DNA of 64,000 nt from Planctomycetota bacterium (lineage in GTDB: Bacteria; Planctomycetota; Planctomycetia; Planctomycetales; Planctomycetaceae): the NCBI GenBank assembly GCA_023417655.1, contig JAEZFD010000044.1:51323-115322 (forward strand). The letters are read 5' to 3'. Position 1 is the stretch's first letter, and every line of letters begins with the position of its first letter. The notes under the pieces are model-generated. The model did no database searches, was not told the DNA's origin, and saw only the letters and a list, made by a program, of their open reading frames with translations. The position numbers and the translations under genes were made by a program. This document shows positions 52,471 through 61,183 of this stretch, piece by piece.

Positions 52471-52767
52471 TTAGAGCAGGCCAGCCGCGCGAAGATCGTC
52501 GTCAGAAGCGGAGTCAGGCAGTGACTCCTGGAGACGCACTGCGGTTTGCTCAGCGAGAAACTGATCAAAAGCGGCCGGAGTTGTCGCCCAATACGATCCG
52601 GTCCAGACGGCGATCAGCTTGATCTTCCCGCCCTGAAGCCCCTTCTTGCACCATCGCATGATGGTGAATGGGCTCGGCCGCTTTCCGGTTCGCTGGTTGG
52701 CGATTGTGGCGACGTGTTTGAGTTCTCCCGCGAGAACGTCAGGCAGGACTTTTGTCGGTGCAATCAT
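52471..52767 (-). CDS. DUF1580-like helix-turn-helix protein
   Basis: The 98-residue protein shows a pattern known from the planctomycete-specific DUF1580 family: RTGKRPSPFTIMRWCKKGLQ, then a beta-hairpin (KIKLIAVWTGSYWATTPAAF) and a helix ending DQFLAEQ. This resembles an excisionase/MerR-like winged helix. GAGG lies 8 bases before the ATG. In this element it may serve as excisionase or replication regulator; its position between the winged-helix protein and the helicase leaves both open. Confidence 0.75.
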   Translation of the reverse strand: MIAPTKVLPDVLAGELKHVATIANQRTGKRPSPFTIMRWCKKGLQGGKIKLIAVWTGSYWATTPAAFDQFLAEQTAVRLQESLPDSASDDDLRAAGLL

Positions 52768-52853
52768 GAAAAAACCTCGCTTCCCTGTGTGCTGGCGTGA
52801 TTGCCAGTGATGGGAGCGAGGTTATGGAGCAGTGGTGTCGAGAGTGAGACACG

Positions 52854-52881
52854 AAAAGGTGTTTTCTGTGAGACACCTTTT
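52854..52881 (-). terminator. Hairpin at the end of the 361-residue gene
   Basis: AAAAGGTG and CACCTTTT pair around a 12-base loop, overlapping the stop codon. GTGAGACAC occurs twice here (52844-52852 and 52868-52876), which might also be a regulatory site for the next gene. Confidence 0.6.
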
Positions 52882-53966
52882 CAGCGCTTCCGAATATCGA
52901 TTAGTTTCAGCTTTCTATCAGCCAGCCTGACGCCTAAAGGTCGTATCTTGTCGTTGACTCGTTTCTTTGTTTGCTTGAGTGCTTCGGAGTCTCGGCCAAG
53001 GCTAACCGGATATCTAGCCAGCAATTGCGCTCTTGAAGCTCCTCTCTCTCCGGCTTCGAACGCAACAAGAATCATTGCCCATTCGCCCCCTTGCTTGTCG
53101 CCCCTTTCCTCGAATCGGGCCGGCTTGACAAGTTGATATTCTGGTACAGCCCGACGGAGGGTCCGATTCTCATGGCTGAGGATCAGCCCCAGGTGTCCGG
53201 GTTTAGATTGTTGAAGTTTCAGGCGTAGATTCTCGTTTTCAAGCCGGAGTTGCCCACTTTCTTTTTCAAATCGGGATCTCTCCTGAATCGCAAGTGGATT
53301 CTTTTGGAGTTGCATCTGGAGGAGTTCTTTTCTCGCAGCCGGGATCAACTCGGAGATGAAACGTACTTGTTCATCAGTTGCTTGTGATTTCCCGAGAGCT
53401 GCAGCAACAGCGACGAAGACTTCAGAAATCCCATCTAGGTGCTCTGGGTTTGCGCTCGTGCAATTGGCAACAACTGTCCTGAGAATCTGAAGAGCTGAGT
53501 CACCTTCTGCTGCCGCTGATTTCAGTTGTTTCCACATCTCGGGAGATATTGCGGTGGCAGTGAGCCGCGAAAGTGGACCGATCCGCAGGCTTTCATTCTT
53601 CTTTTGATGCTCGTTTGCAGCCTGAACTACGGGATTGATTTGTGCTTCGAACAGAGCTTGAATGTGAATGTGCCGGTTGGCTGCGTTTGTGATTTGCTCT
53701 TTTAGTTCAGGGTGACTATCTGCCCAGCTTGACCTCAGGATACATGCGACGAGCCATGCGACTTCACTGTAGTGCAAACCTTCGAGTTCGGTGTCCGTGC
53801 ATGCCGCAATAGTTGCCTTCACAGCCAGAAGATCAAGTTCCGATTCGGGAGCTGAATCTAGGATCTTCTTGATCTCCCGCAGGGATTTGCTTGTGGGAGG
53901 AAATGTTTTCACACTTCGGCGACCGACCCTCGTCCACGCAACGGTATTGAGAGGAACTTCCCGCAT
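52881..53966 (-). CDS. Hypothetical protein with C-terminal winged-helix-like part
   Basis: The 361-residue protein is largely helical. A coiled coil lies at ~215-260 (RSRFEKESGQLRLENENLRL), followed by a region like a winged helix (MILVAFEAGERGASRAQLLA, SEALKQTKKRVNDKIRPLGV). Base use is more AT-rich than its neighbours, suggesting separate acquisition. I recognise no family. Its own terminator-like hairpin makes it an independent unit. It could be a regulator, or a defence or immunity gene carried by the element. Confidence 0.6.
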   Translation of the reverse strand: MREVPLNTVAWTRVGRRSVKTFPPTSKSLREIKKILDSAPESELDLLAVKATIAACTDTELEGLHYSEVAWLVACILRSSWADSHPELKEQITNAANRHIHIQALFEAQINPVVQAANEHQKKNESLRIGPLSRLTATAISPEMWKQLKSAAAEGDSALQILRTVVANCTSANPEHLDGISEVFVAVAAALGKSQATDEQVRFISELIPAARKELLQMQLQKNPLAIQERSRFEKESGQLRLENENLRLKLQQSKPGHLGLILSHENRTLRRAVPEYQLVKPARFEERGDKQGGEWAMILVAFEAGERGASRAQLLARYPVSLGRDSEALKQTKKRVNDKIRPLGVRLADRKLKLIDIRKR

Positions 53967-54090
53967 ATTGGATTGCCAATCCCGCCGAAAGAAAAGAGGC
54001 GAGGGGAAGGCAGTCGGCTAACCGCTTTTCGGCCCGTCGGCCTATCCCCTCATCTGAAAGCCTACCAGTTGTTCCCATCGCAGGAACATC

Positions 54091-54330
54091 CTACGAAATC
54101 CGCAGCCCGTTTCGTTCAACATCCTCCAGAAACTCGCGGATCAACTGCTTCGCCTCCGCTCGGTTTGCAGCTCCGGTCACGGTCAGGATGACCGCATCGT
54201 GATTCCGAATCTGGTCACTGTCGGTCACGAAATGGAATTCGCGACGGTTCAGCGGGAAGGCCATGGGATGCGACTCGACTTCGGGGCTCGGGACAGCTTC
54301 TGACGCATTGATGACAGTCGTATTATTCAT
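54091..54330 (-). CDS. Small hypothetical protein downstream of the integrase
   Basis: The 79-residue frame starts at an ATG with GGAGG about 7 bases upstream, the best ribosome site in the area. The N-terminal ~30 residues look disordered; the rest (REFHFVTDSDQIRNHDAVIL, GAANRAEAKQLIREFLEDVE) is mixed alpha/beta. It lies 70 bp past the integrase gene. Position suggests an excisionase-type or regulatory partner, but no family is recognised. Confidence 0.55.
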   Translation of the reverse strand: MNNTTVINASEAVPSPEVESHPMAFPLNRREFHFVTDSDQIRNHDAVILTVTGAANRAEAKQLIREFLEDVERNGLRIS

Positions 54331-54400
54331 GAGATCATCCTCCAGGGATGGTGATTTGATGAGAGTTCTCAGACGAGAAAGAGAGAGCGCCGGACGGCAA

Positions 54401-55519
54401 TCAGCCAATCTTGGCGACAATGGCTCGCGCCGCGTCGAAGTCGCGTTCAGCGTAGATCTCAGACGTGACGGCTGAGGAATGCCCCAAAAGAACCCGAGCG
54501 GCTTCAATGCCGAACTCTTTGCGGGCGAGCGTGGCAAAGTTGTGCCGCAGCTGATTGGGAGACCAGACCGGAATCTCAGAAACCGTGTCCGGATCAATCC
54601 CCTCTTTCTTTGCCTGCTCTCTTCTGGCTTCAGTCGCTTTCCGACATCCCCGCGCAATGGCGGTGGTGTATGAGTCTCGCCGGTATCCGCGGCTTCTGTC
54701 TTCGACAGGCGAGAAGAGGAACGACTCGAGGTCGGTGCGGAGGTATGGACGCAGGATCCCCTGAGCCCGCGCGTTGATGAAGACAACGCGTTCCTTCCGG
54801 CGATGCTCCGTTTTGTGGCGAGAAGGGCGGTACTCCCAGACCTCTCCCGACATCTTCAGATCACGTCCCCGCATGATGATCACTTCGCCGGGACGCATTC
54901 CGGTCCAGCGTTGAAGCTCGATCATTGACCAGACGGGATCTGGCACATGATCCCGGATCGCTTCAATGTCCTGATCGGGAACCGGTCTGACCGGTTCGGT
55001 TTCACGAGCCTCTCCGGTGTCTGCACGCAGATCGGGGACCGCACGGAGGGCATCGAGGACGGTCGGAGAGATGAATTCTTCAGAGACGGCCCAGCGGAAG
55101 AGTCGCCGGATCCGGGTAACGAGAGAATTGACCGTCGTCCGGGCGAGGCCAGCTGCGATCATGTCAGATCGGACGGCCTTGAGAACGCGGGGGCTGACAT
55201 CCTCAACGGGAAGGGAGCGTGCCCGCTGATTCAGGAACTTGAGAGCGGCGCGGATCGCGCTGACTTCGGACGTCTGCGTTCCATGTTTGACGTACCGACG
55301 CTTTGCGTGTTCCAGATAGAGCAGGGTGAGTCTGGAAACGTCGACCGCTTTGAGGGCGTGTTCCTGACGGCTGCTCCAATCGGAAATCAGTCGGGCATAT
55401 TCTTGCCGGCTTTCCTTGGAACCGTAGACCCCGAGATAGTGGTCTTTTCCGTCTAAGCGGACACGAGCTTGTCCGCTGGAGCGATGAAGCAAATAGCTTG
55501 GAACTGTCTTTCTTGGCAT
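54401..55519 (-). CDS. int: Tyrosine integrase of the element
   Basis: The 372-residue integrase has an N-terminal arm-binding part (ARVRLDGKDHYLGVYGSKES), a core-binding domain (~60-150) and a catalytic domain with Arg209 (GMRPGEV), Lys236, Asn322-x-x-Arg325 (PNQLRH), His347 (LLGHSS) and Tyr356. The Asn in place of the first box II His is common in planctomycete integrases. The ATG at 55519 has GGGAGG 8 bases upstream; a start at 55534 is less likely. The gene is next to the tRNA-Ala and read in the same direction, so tRNA promoter activity could feed it. Confidence 0.93.
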   Translation of the reverse strand: MPRKTVPSYLLHRSSGQARVRLDGKDHYLGVYGSKESRQEYARLISDWSSRQEHALKAVDVSRLTLLYLEHAKRRYVKHGTQTSEVSAIRAALKFLNQRARSLPVEDVSPRVLKAVRSDMIAAGLARTTVNSLVTRIRRLFRWAVSEEFISPTVLDALRAVPDLRADTGEARETEPVRPVPDQDIEAIRDHVPDPVWSMIELQRWTGMRPGEVIIMRGRDLKMSGEVWEYRPSRHKTEHRRKERVVFINARAQGILRPYLRTDLESFLFSPVEDRSRGYRRDSYTTAIARGCRKATEARREQAKKEGIDPDTVSEIPVWSPNQLRHNFATLARKEFGIEAARVLLGHSSAVTSEIYAERDFDAARAIVAKIG

Positions 55520-55536
55520 TGCAGCACCTCCCAAGA

Positions 55537-55553
55537 TGGTAGTTGGGTGGTAG
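55537..55553. repeat. TGGTAG/GTGGTAG heptamers beside the integrase (candidate arm sites)
   Basis: TGGTAG at 55537-55542 and GTGGTAG at 55547-55553 match the heptamers clustered near attL. Their position ~65-80 bases inside the right att core suits integrase or excisionase binding and overlaps the integrase leader, so binding could also repress it. Confidence 0.5.
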
Positions 55554-55581
55554 AAGTGTGCTGCACTGTTTCAAGACAGGT

Positions 55582-55598
55582 TGACGCAAGTCGCGTCA
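55582..55598. other. Small hairpin between tRNA-Ala and integrase
   Basis: TGACGC and GCGTCA pair around a 5-base loop. With the T6 run directly after the tRNA (minus strand, 55616-55611), it is the only visible structure that might stop or process tRNA transcripts before the integrase. Confidence 0.4.
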
Positions 55599-55616
55599 CA
55601 GCTTGGCTTTAAAAAA

Positions 55617-56218
<602 letters not shown>

Positions 56219-56788
56219 ATGTCATCCGAGAAGATCAAGCCACCGGTCAAAGATTCTTTTCCGTTCGGATCTGTTGTGATCCGGCTGATTGTGGCGCTGG
56301 GTGTCGCGACCGTGGCGGGTTGCCTGGCGTTCTGGGGGATGTCGAATCTGTTGCTATCGCTCGACAAGTCCTATGCTCGAGTTGAGGTTCAAGAGTACAT
56401 CAAGCTCGCCGAGGAACGGGTCGACAAGCTGAAAATGACTCCTTCTGTTTATGAGCTCTCGGTGAAGGTCCTCCCGGAGGATGACACCCGACTTGCGATT
56501 CGCGGAAACGTTGAGGATCTGGTCACTTATCGGCTTGTGCGTGCAGAGTTTGACGACGTCAATCTGGAGCGGTTCGATCCGGTCTGGGATCTCTCGATTC
56601 AGAATGAAGATGACCGTCGTCGTGCATTCGGCCCTGCGATGCGAGGAATGGGTGCTGCCAGGGCCTATGCCACGCGGTCAACTCTCTCCGCGGGGGTGGC
56701 CGGAATCTGTGCAACCGTGGTGTTTCTGTTGCTCGCCATCAAATTGTTGGGAGGACACCTTTTCGGAAAAGACCAGCGGTCGAGGTGA
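56219..56788 (+). CDS. Hypothetical membrane protein with N- and C-terminal TM helices
   Basis: The 189-residue protein has helices at ~20-45 (VIRLIVALGVATVAGCLAFW) and ~155-177 (AGVAGICATVVFLLLAIKLL) enclosing a ~110-residue soluble domain (ELSVKVLPEDDTRLAIRGNV). The topology places the soluble domain in the periplasm if the N-terminus is inside. No family is recognised. It converges with the GspF-like gene, ending 13 bp away. Confidence 0.7.
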   Translation: MSSEKIKPPVKDSFPFGSVVIRLIVALGVATVAGCLAFWGMSNLLLSLDKSYARVEVQEYIKLAEERVDKLKMTPSVYELSVKVLPEDDTRLAIRGNVEDLVTYRLVRAEFDDVNLERFDPVWDLSIQNEDDRRRAFGPAMRGMGAARAYATRSTLSAGVAGICATVVFLLLAIKLLGGHLFGKDQRSR

Positions 56789-56801
56789 CAAGCCCCGAGG
56801 T

Positions 56802-57830
56802 TCAAAGCAACTTGTTGATTTCGCCGACGTACCAGCTGGCGATTGTGAAGATCAGGAAGATGATCATCAGGGCGACGGCCGTCCAGATGGCCCAGCCCAG
56901 TGCGGTGGTCAGTCCTCTCAGGCTGCGACGGGCGTCTTCTTCAAATTGAGGGCTCAGACGTTCCAGGGCTTCGGGAACCGTTCCTGACTGCTCGGCAACA
57001 AGGACGAACTCGAGAAATTCGCGCGGAAAGAGACCGCTGTTTTCAAAGGCCTCGTGCAGGGACGAACCGGAAGTGATGTCTGAAATCATGCCAGACGCGG
57101 CAGCGATGAAGGCACCGTTGGAGGTCGCACGCAGGCTGGCATCAATGCTGTCTTCAATGGCCATTCCGGCTCCCTGAGTGAGTGAGAATGCCCAGGAAAA
57201 TCTGGCAATCGCGAACGCTCGCAGACAATCTCCCAGCACAGGGATGGACATTAGAAACTGATGGAAGGCCCGTTGACCGGAGAGAGAAGTGCTCATCATT
57301 CGGGCCGAGATGAACACGGCGACTGCGGCCATGACCCAGCCTCCCAGCCAGACAGCTGCTCCGCTTTTTCCGAGCAGTCCCCAGCCCAGGACATCGAAGG
57401 TCATGCCGGTTGTTTTGCCGAGTTCTCCGAGAACGTAGATGAGCAGGGCGATGATCAGAATGGCTGCCACCAGTTGAATCACCGGCATCATGATCTGGCC
57501 GATAAAGTCACGCCGAAGTCGCAGCGAGCTGTCGTAATGTTCGGCGAGTGACTTGAGAACTTCCGGGAGATGACCGGTCGTTTCCCCAACTCGAATCATA
57601 TCGATGAGAAGTGACGGAAAGACGTCTGAGTGCTGTTCCAGTGATGTGGTCAGGTCTGTGCCGGATTTCAATTCCTGAACAACATCAGACAGCGCCTGCT
57701 TCAAAGGCCCAGTGGCTTTGCGACTCGCGAGCTCGAATGCTTTGACAATGCTGATGCCGGAGTGCAGTGAAACTCCGAGATTCCGACAGACGAAAGCCAG
57801 TTCTCCCAATGAGGCCTTGGAGGAAAGCAT
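56802..57830 (-). CDS. GspF/PilC-like type II secretion F-domain protein
   Basis: The 342-residue protein contains two T2SSF repeats: FVCRNLGVSLHSGISIVKAF then MIRVGETTGHLPEVLKSLAE, and SWAFSLTQGAGMAIEDSIDA then FVLVAEQSGTVPEALERLSP. Membrane helices follow each, with one at the end. Planctomycetes carry such genes away from pil or gsp clusters; the role may be in pseudopilus or surface-fibre assembly. I chose the ATG at 57830; a GTG at 57977 would add 49 disordered residues. Confidence 0.85.
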   Translation of the reverse strand: MLSSKASLGELAFVCRNLGVSLHSGISIVKAFELASRKATGPLKQALSDVVQELKSGTDLTTSLEQHSDVFPSLLIDMIRVGETTGHLPEVLKSLAEHYDSSLRLRRDFIGQIMMPVIQLVAAILIIALLIYVLGELGKTTGMTFDVLGWGLLGKSGAAVWLGGWVMAAVAVFISARMMSTSLSGQRAFHQFLMSIPVLGDCLRAFAIARFSWAFSLTQGAGMAIEDSIDASLRATSNGAFIAAASGMISDITSGSSLHEAFENSGLFPREFLEFVLVAEQSGTVPEALERLSPQFEEDARRSLRGLTTALGWAIWTAVALMIIFLIFTIASWYVGEINKLL

Positions 57831-58185
57831 CGCGGGCCCTTTCGCCGGTCGTGCGGGTGACGTTGTCGTAACGTTATCGTGTCGCTGCGTGTCAGAATCG
57901 CGTGTCAGGATCTCAGTATAACGTCCGTCTGCTACGTGTGGGGATCGCGCGGTCCCGCTTTCAGGAGTGTGGCTCACCTTCCCGGAACGTGCTGCCCGGC
58001 TCTAAACCTGCCCGAGCCTGTCTGCTCAAGGCGGCGAGTGAGTCCACAGAATCCGCGTCGACTTCACTGGACACAATCCAGTCGAGTTTTGACACTGCCT
58101 GTTTCCGCTCTGAATCGGTTTGTGGAAGGCATTGCGAATCGACAGAGCGAGCGAAATTGCAGCCGAGTCTGAAGGATCGATCGAA
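57831..58185. other. Divergent intergenic region
   Basis: About 355 bp between the GspF-like and HD genes. Part may be coding if the longer GspF-like start is used. No clear promoter or hairpin was seen. Confidence 0.35.
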
Positions 58186-59580
58186 ATGTCGCGTGATTTC
58201 TCAACGGAAAGTCTGGCTTACGACCCCATTCATGGGTACATCCCGTTTGTGTCGCGAGCTGGTTTACCGGCCGATGAAATCTCTGAACAGGACATCATCG
58301 ACCATCCCTGGGTGCAGCGAATGCGGCACATCCACCAGCTGCAGACAGCATGGTGGGTCTTCCCCTCAGCAGAGCATCGTCGCTTCCAGCACATTCTGGG
58401 GGCGATGCATCTTGCGTCGAAAGTGATGGATGAATGGTATGACTCGCTGTGTGAGTCATGCCCAAATACCCCGTCGCGAGGATACGTCGAATGTCTCGCC
58501 CGACTGGCGGCACTGCTCCATGACGTGGGACATGGTCCGTTCGGGCACTTCTTTGACGATCACTATCTCGATCAGTTCGATGTCACGCATGAAGACATCG
58601 GCGCAGCGATCATCGAGCGCGAACTTGGAGATCTGATTCGCGGGATCCGCCGCAGCCCGAATGCGAAGCTGCAGCCGCTGGAAGAACTGGATCCCAAACA
58701 GGTGGCATGGCTGATTCGTCGGCCTCGGGGAGTCGAGACAGGGCACCCGGAATGGCTGCGGAAGATGCGATCACTGTTTAGTGGGATTTATACCGTCGAC
58801 AATATGGATTTCGTATTGCGTGACGCCTATATGACTGGCGTGAATACGAAGGCGTTCGATATCGCTCGACTGATTCACTATAGCTTCTTTACAGAACAGG
58901 GACTGACAATCCATCTGCGAGGATTGCCGACGCTCATTCATTTCATCGAGACGCGTGCTAACCTGTTCCGGATGATTTATTTTCATCGCACCGTTCGGGC
59001 ACTTGACCTGTCGATTGAGGAGATCTTTGCTGAGACGATGCAGCATCTCTTTAACGGGAATCCGATCGACCATCTTGAAGAGTATCTCGACTTCAATGAG
59101 TCCTCGTTTCTCGTCGATGTTGCTCGGTGGCCGAAGTCAGAGAATGCGGAGAAGCGGGCGCTGGGAGAACGGTGGAAGGCCATTCTCTGTCGGCAAACAG
59201 GCTGGAAGATGGCTTGTGAGCGAACGCTGAATTTTCACTCGGCACACGGCGAGCGGATGTCAATCTTCTCTGAGCCGGACTTGATTTTGAAACGGGTGCG
59301 TGAGCGATTGCCGCGAGCGATCCGTGATCTGCCGCTGAACATCGACGTAGCCAAGCATTACCATCGTCCGAGTGGACGTCTTCCGGCAGGAGGCCAGAAC
59401 TTCCTGTTTGACCCAGGGGCGGGAATTCATGAACTGCACGATGATGAGCTGTTCCGCGCGATTCCGGTCAGCTTCCTGATCTTCCGCATCTATTGTCAGA
59501 CGCACGTTCACGACGCAGATCTGAATGCCGCTTTGAACTCGGTTCTGGGCGATGCCATTGACGCGAAGACCAACATGTAG
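58186..59580 (+). CDS. HD-domain phosphohydrolase (dNTPase/SAMHD1-like)
   Basis: The 464-residue protein starts with DPIHGYIPF and has the HD metal site spread as in SAMHD1/YwfO relatives: RRFQHILGAMHLA (His), LLHDVGHGPFGHFFDD (His-Asp) and NMDFVLRDAYMTG (Asp). Its length and the DPIHG start match bacterial deoxynucleotide triphosphohydrolases. It should hydrolyse dNTPs or related nucleotides in the cytoplasm. GAAGGA lies ~9 bases before the ATG at 58186. It converges on the ars operon, ending 8 bp from arsC. Confidence 0.9.
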   Translation: MSRDFSTESLAYDPIHGYIPFVSRAGLPADEISEQDIIDHPWVQRMRHIHQLQTAWWVFPSAEHRRFQHILGAMHLASKVMDEWYDSLCESCPNTPSRGYVECLARLAALLHDVGHGPFGHFFDDHYLDQFDVTHEDIGAAIIERELGDLIRGIRRSPNAKLQPLEELDPKQVAWLIRRPRGVETGHPEWLRKMRSLFSGIYTVDNMDFVLRDAYMTGVNTKAFDIARLIHYSFFTEQGLTIHLRGLPTLIHFIETRANLFRMIYFHRTVRALDLSIEEIFAETMQHLFNGNPIDHLEEYLDFNESSFLVDVARWPKSENAEKRALGERWKAILCRQTGWKMACERTLNFHSAHGERMSIFSEPDLILKRVRERLPRAIRDLPLNIDVAKHYHRPSGRLPAGGQNFLFDPGAGIHELHDDELFRAIPVSFLIFRIYCQTHVHDADLNAALNSVLGDAIDAKTNM

Positions 59581-59588
59581 CTCCTGTC

Positions 59589-59987
59589 TCAACTGCTCTT
59601 GGTAAGCGTGGCAATGAGGTCTTTGACCTTTGTTTCGATCAGGTCGCGGACGACTCGAAACTCCTCCGGAGGCATCTCGCGCGGGTCGGGGATTTCCCAG
59701 CTCACGCGTTGTTTTGCCAGAACGAGCGGACACTCATCGCCGCAGCCCATCGTGACGGCCACATCGACCTCCTGACAGTTGAACTCCTGCAGGCTTTTCG
59801 ACTGGTGAGTGGTCAGGTCATACCCGACTTCCCGCATTGCTTCGATCGCCCTTGGATTCACGCGTCCTGACGGCCGTGAGCCTGCGCTGTCCGCCTGAAC
59901 TTGACCCTCCCCGTGAATGACGGCGAAGGCCTGGGCCATCTGACTCCGATTCGAATTCTCAATGCACACAAACAGGATTCGTTTCAT
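59589..59987 (-). CDS. arsC: Arsenate reductase, LMW-PTP-like
   Basis: The 132-residue protein begins MKRILFVCIENSNRSQMAQA, with the P-loop Cys8-x5-Arg14 and the Ser/Gln typical of ArsC. The resolving cysteines lie in MGCGDECPL (Cys82, Cys86), and DPREMPPEEFR carries the catalytic Asp. It reduces arsenate to arsenite using thioredoxin. It is the last of three genes in an arsR-led operon; the gap from the DUF6428 gene is 38 bp. No arsB/acr3 follows. Confidence 0.93.
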   Translation of the reverse strand: MKRILFVCIENSNRSQMAQAFAVIHGEGQVQADSAGSRPSGRVNPRAIEAMREVGYDLTTHQSKSLQEFNCQEVDVAVTMGCGDECPLVLAKQRVSWEIPDPREMPPEEFRVVRDLIETKVKDLIATLTKSS

Positions 59988-60025
59988 TGATGCGTCTCAG
60001 GCGGGGGCAAATAGAAGCGGCTCTT

Positions 60026-60496
60026 TCAGCAGCAACCTGGACCACAGCAGGCAGTTGCCGAGGGCGTTTGCAGTTGGAGTAGGTCCACTTTGCATAGCTC
60101 TGGCGCAAGGCAGGCCGTGTGCTTCGACTCCAATTGAATGAGAATCCCAGCCGGAGTGTTCTCGACTCGACGAACGGGATACTGCGAGATCACGCCGGTG
60201 TCATATTCAATCTCGAGTGGAATGTCGGTGGTCTCAAACAAGCTCGCCCCTTTCTGGATGATGCCAACCAGTTTGGCGGTCTCCAGTCGATGGTCGAAGT
60301 CGTTTGCGACCCAGACTTGTAGAACGGACGTCTCTGTTCGGCGGACAGTTCCGCCACAGTCGATGAAGTCCTTCCGGACTCGCCCGACCTCAGTGACGTG
60401 AAAGTGAGCAGGAACGAAGGTTCCGTCTGGCAGCTGGATCTGAAGTGCAGACTGAGGATGGTCAATCAATACGGAAAGAAAGTCTTTGAGGGTCAT
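60026..60496 (-). CDS. DUF6428-like protein of the ars operon
   Basis: The 156-residue protein begins MTLKDFLSVLIDHPQSALQI, with the LHVTEVG-like strand (AHFHVTEVGRVRKDFIDCGG) found in proteins encoded beside arsR in many bacteria. It ends in a cysteine-rich CCGPGCC. The tail may bind arsenite or another thiophilic metal. It overlaps arsR by 4 bases (ATGA), so it is translationally coupled. Its function is not established. Confidence 0.8.
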   Translation of the reverse strand: MTLKDFLSVLIDHPQSALQIQLPDGTFVPAHFHVTEVGRVRKDFIDCGGTVRRTETSVLQVWVANDFDHRLETAKLVGIIQKGASLFETTDIPLEIEYDTGVISQYPVRRVENTPAGILIQLESKHTACLAPELCKVDLLQLQTPSATACCGPGCC

Positions 60497-60918
60497 GGTC
60501 TCTGTCTCTTTACAGACTCACTGGCTGAATTCTCGTACGAGTCCAGACCGGGCTTCCGAACTCTGACTTCTTCCATCAGGCACAATGCCTGGTCTAACAG
60601 GGAGCGAACGCAGAGGTCGACGACCCGATAGCAGATGTTGTTACCGTCTCGACGGGATGCGAGGATCCCGAGATCGGAGAGTCGCTGAAGTTGATTCGAG
60701 ACCCCCTGCGGCTTCATACCGATGCTGTCGGCTAGATCGGTGACGCAGAGTTCGTCTGCACGCACGAGAGCATGGAGCAACCGCAGTCGCGTGTCATTGG
60801 CCAGCACCTTGAAGACAGCAGCCAGCCCTCCGGCCTCGATAGGAGAGAGCAGAGGGCGGTCTTTCAGGGCCAGCTGTTCACAGCACGGGCCCGATTGTTT
60901 GCCTCGCTTTGCTTTCAT
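60493..60918 (-). CDS. arsR: ArsR/SmtB-family repressor
   Basis: The 141-residue winged-helix protein has the recognition segment ELCVTDLADSIGMKPQGVSN then QLQRLSDLGILASRRDGNNI with a wing and YRV strand. The metal site is not the classical ELCVCDL motif: the second Cys is Thr. Other cysteines (CCEQ at ~12, CVRSLLDQALC late) could bind arsenite. AGGAG lies 6 bases before the ATG. It starts the arsR-DUF6428-arsC operon and likely binds the palindrome at 60940-60962. Confidence 0.9.
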   Translation of the reverse strand: MKAKRGKQSGPCCEQLALKDRPLLSPIEAGGLAAVFKVLANDTRLRLLHALVRADELCVTDLADSIGMKPQGVSNQLQRLSDLGILASRRDGNNICYRVVDLCVRSLLDQALCLMEEVRVRKPGLDSYENSASESVKRQRP

Positions 60919-60939
60919 TCGAACTCCTTCAGTGACACA

Positions 60940-60970
60940 ACAACACTAGGCAGTGTAATTGTGGGGGTCA
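60940..60970 (-). promoter_or_regulatory. ars promoter with overlapping operator
   Basis: On the minus strand TTGACC (60970-60965) and TAGTGT (60947-60942) are 17 bases apart. The inverted repeat ACACT-AGGC-AGTGT (60943-60956), extended by ACA/TGT flanks, covers the -10, the standard place for ArsR binding. Confidence 0.6.
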
Positions 60971-61183
60971 AGGAGGAATTCTCATATCACCGTGGTTTCC
61001 ATCCGCGGCGCGAGTGCACGCCGTCTCCACGGACCAAGAGTTTTGGAGACAAACTGTACAAAGCAGAGCGGGTTTGTCAGCGGCGGGCGATGCCATGTCT
61101 CAAACTGCATTTGCCGCTTGAGCAAAGACTCCCATGGTGGCGACCGCAGTTCCAGAATCCTCATCACTTGTGAGAAGGGCCCA

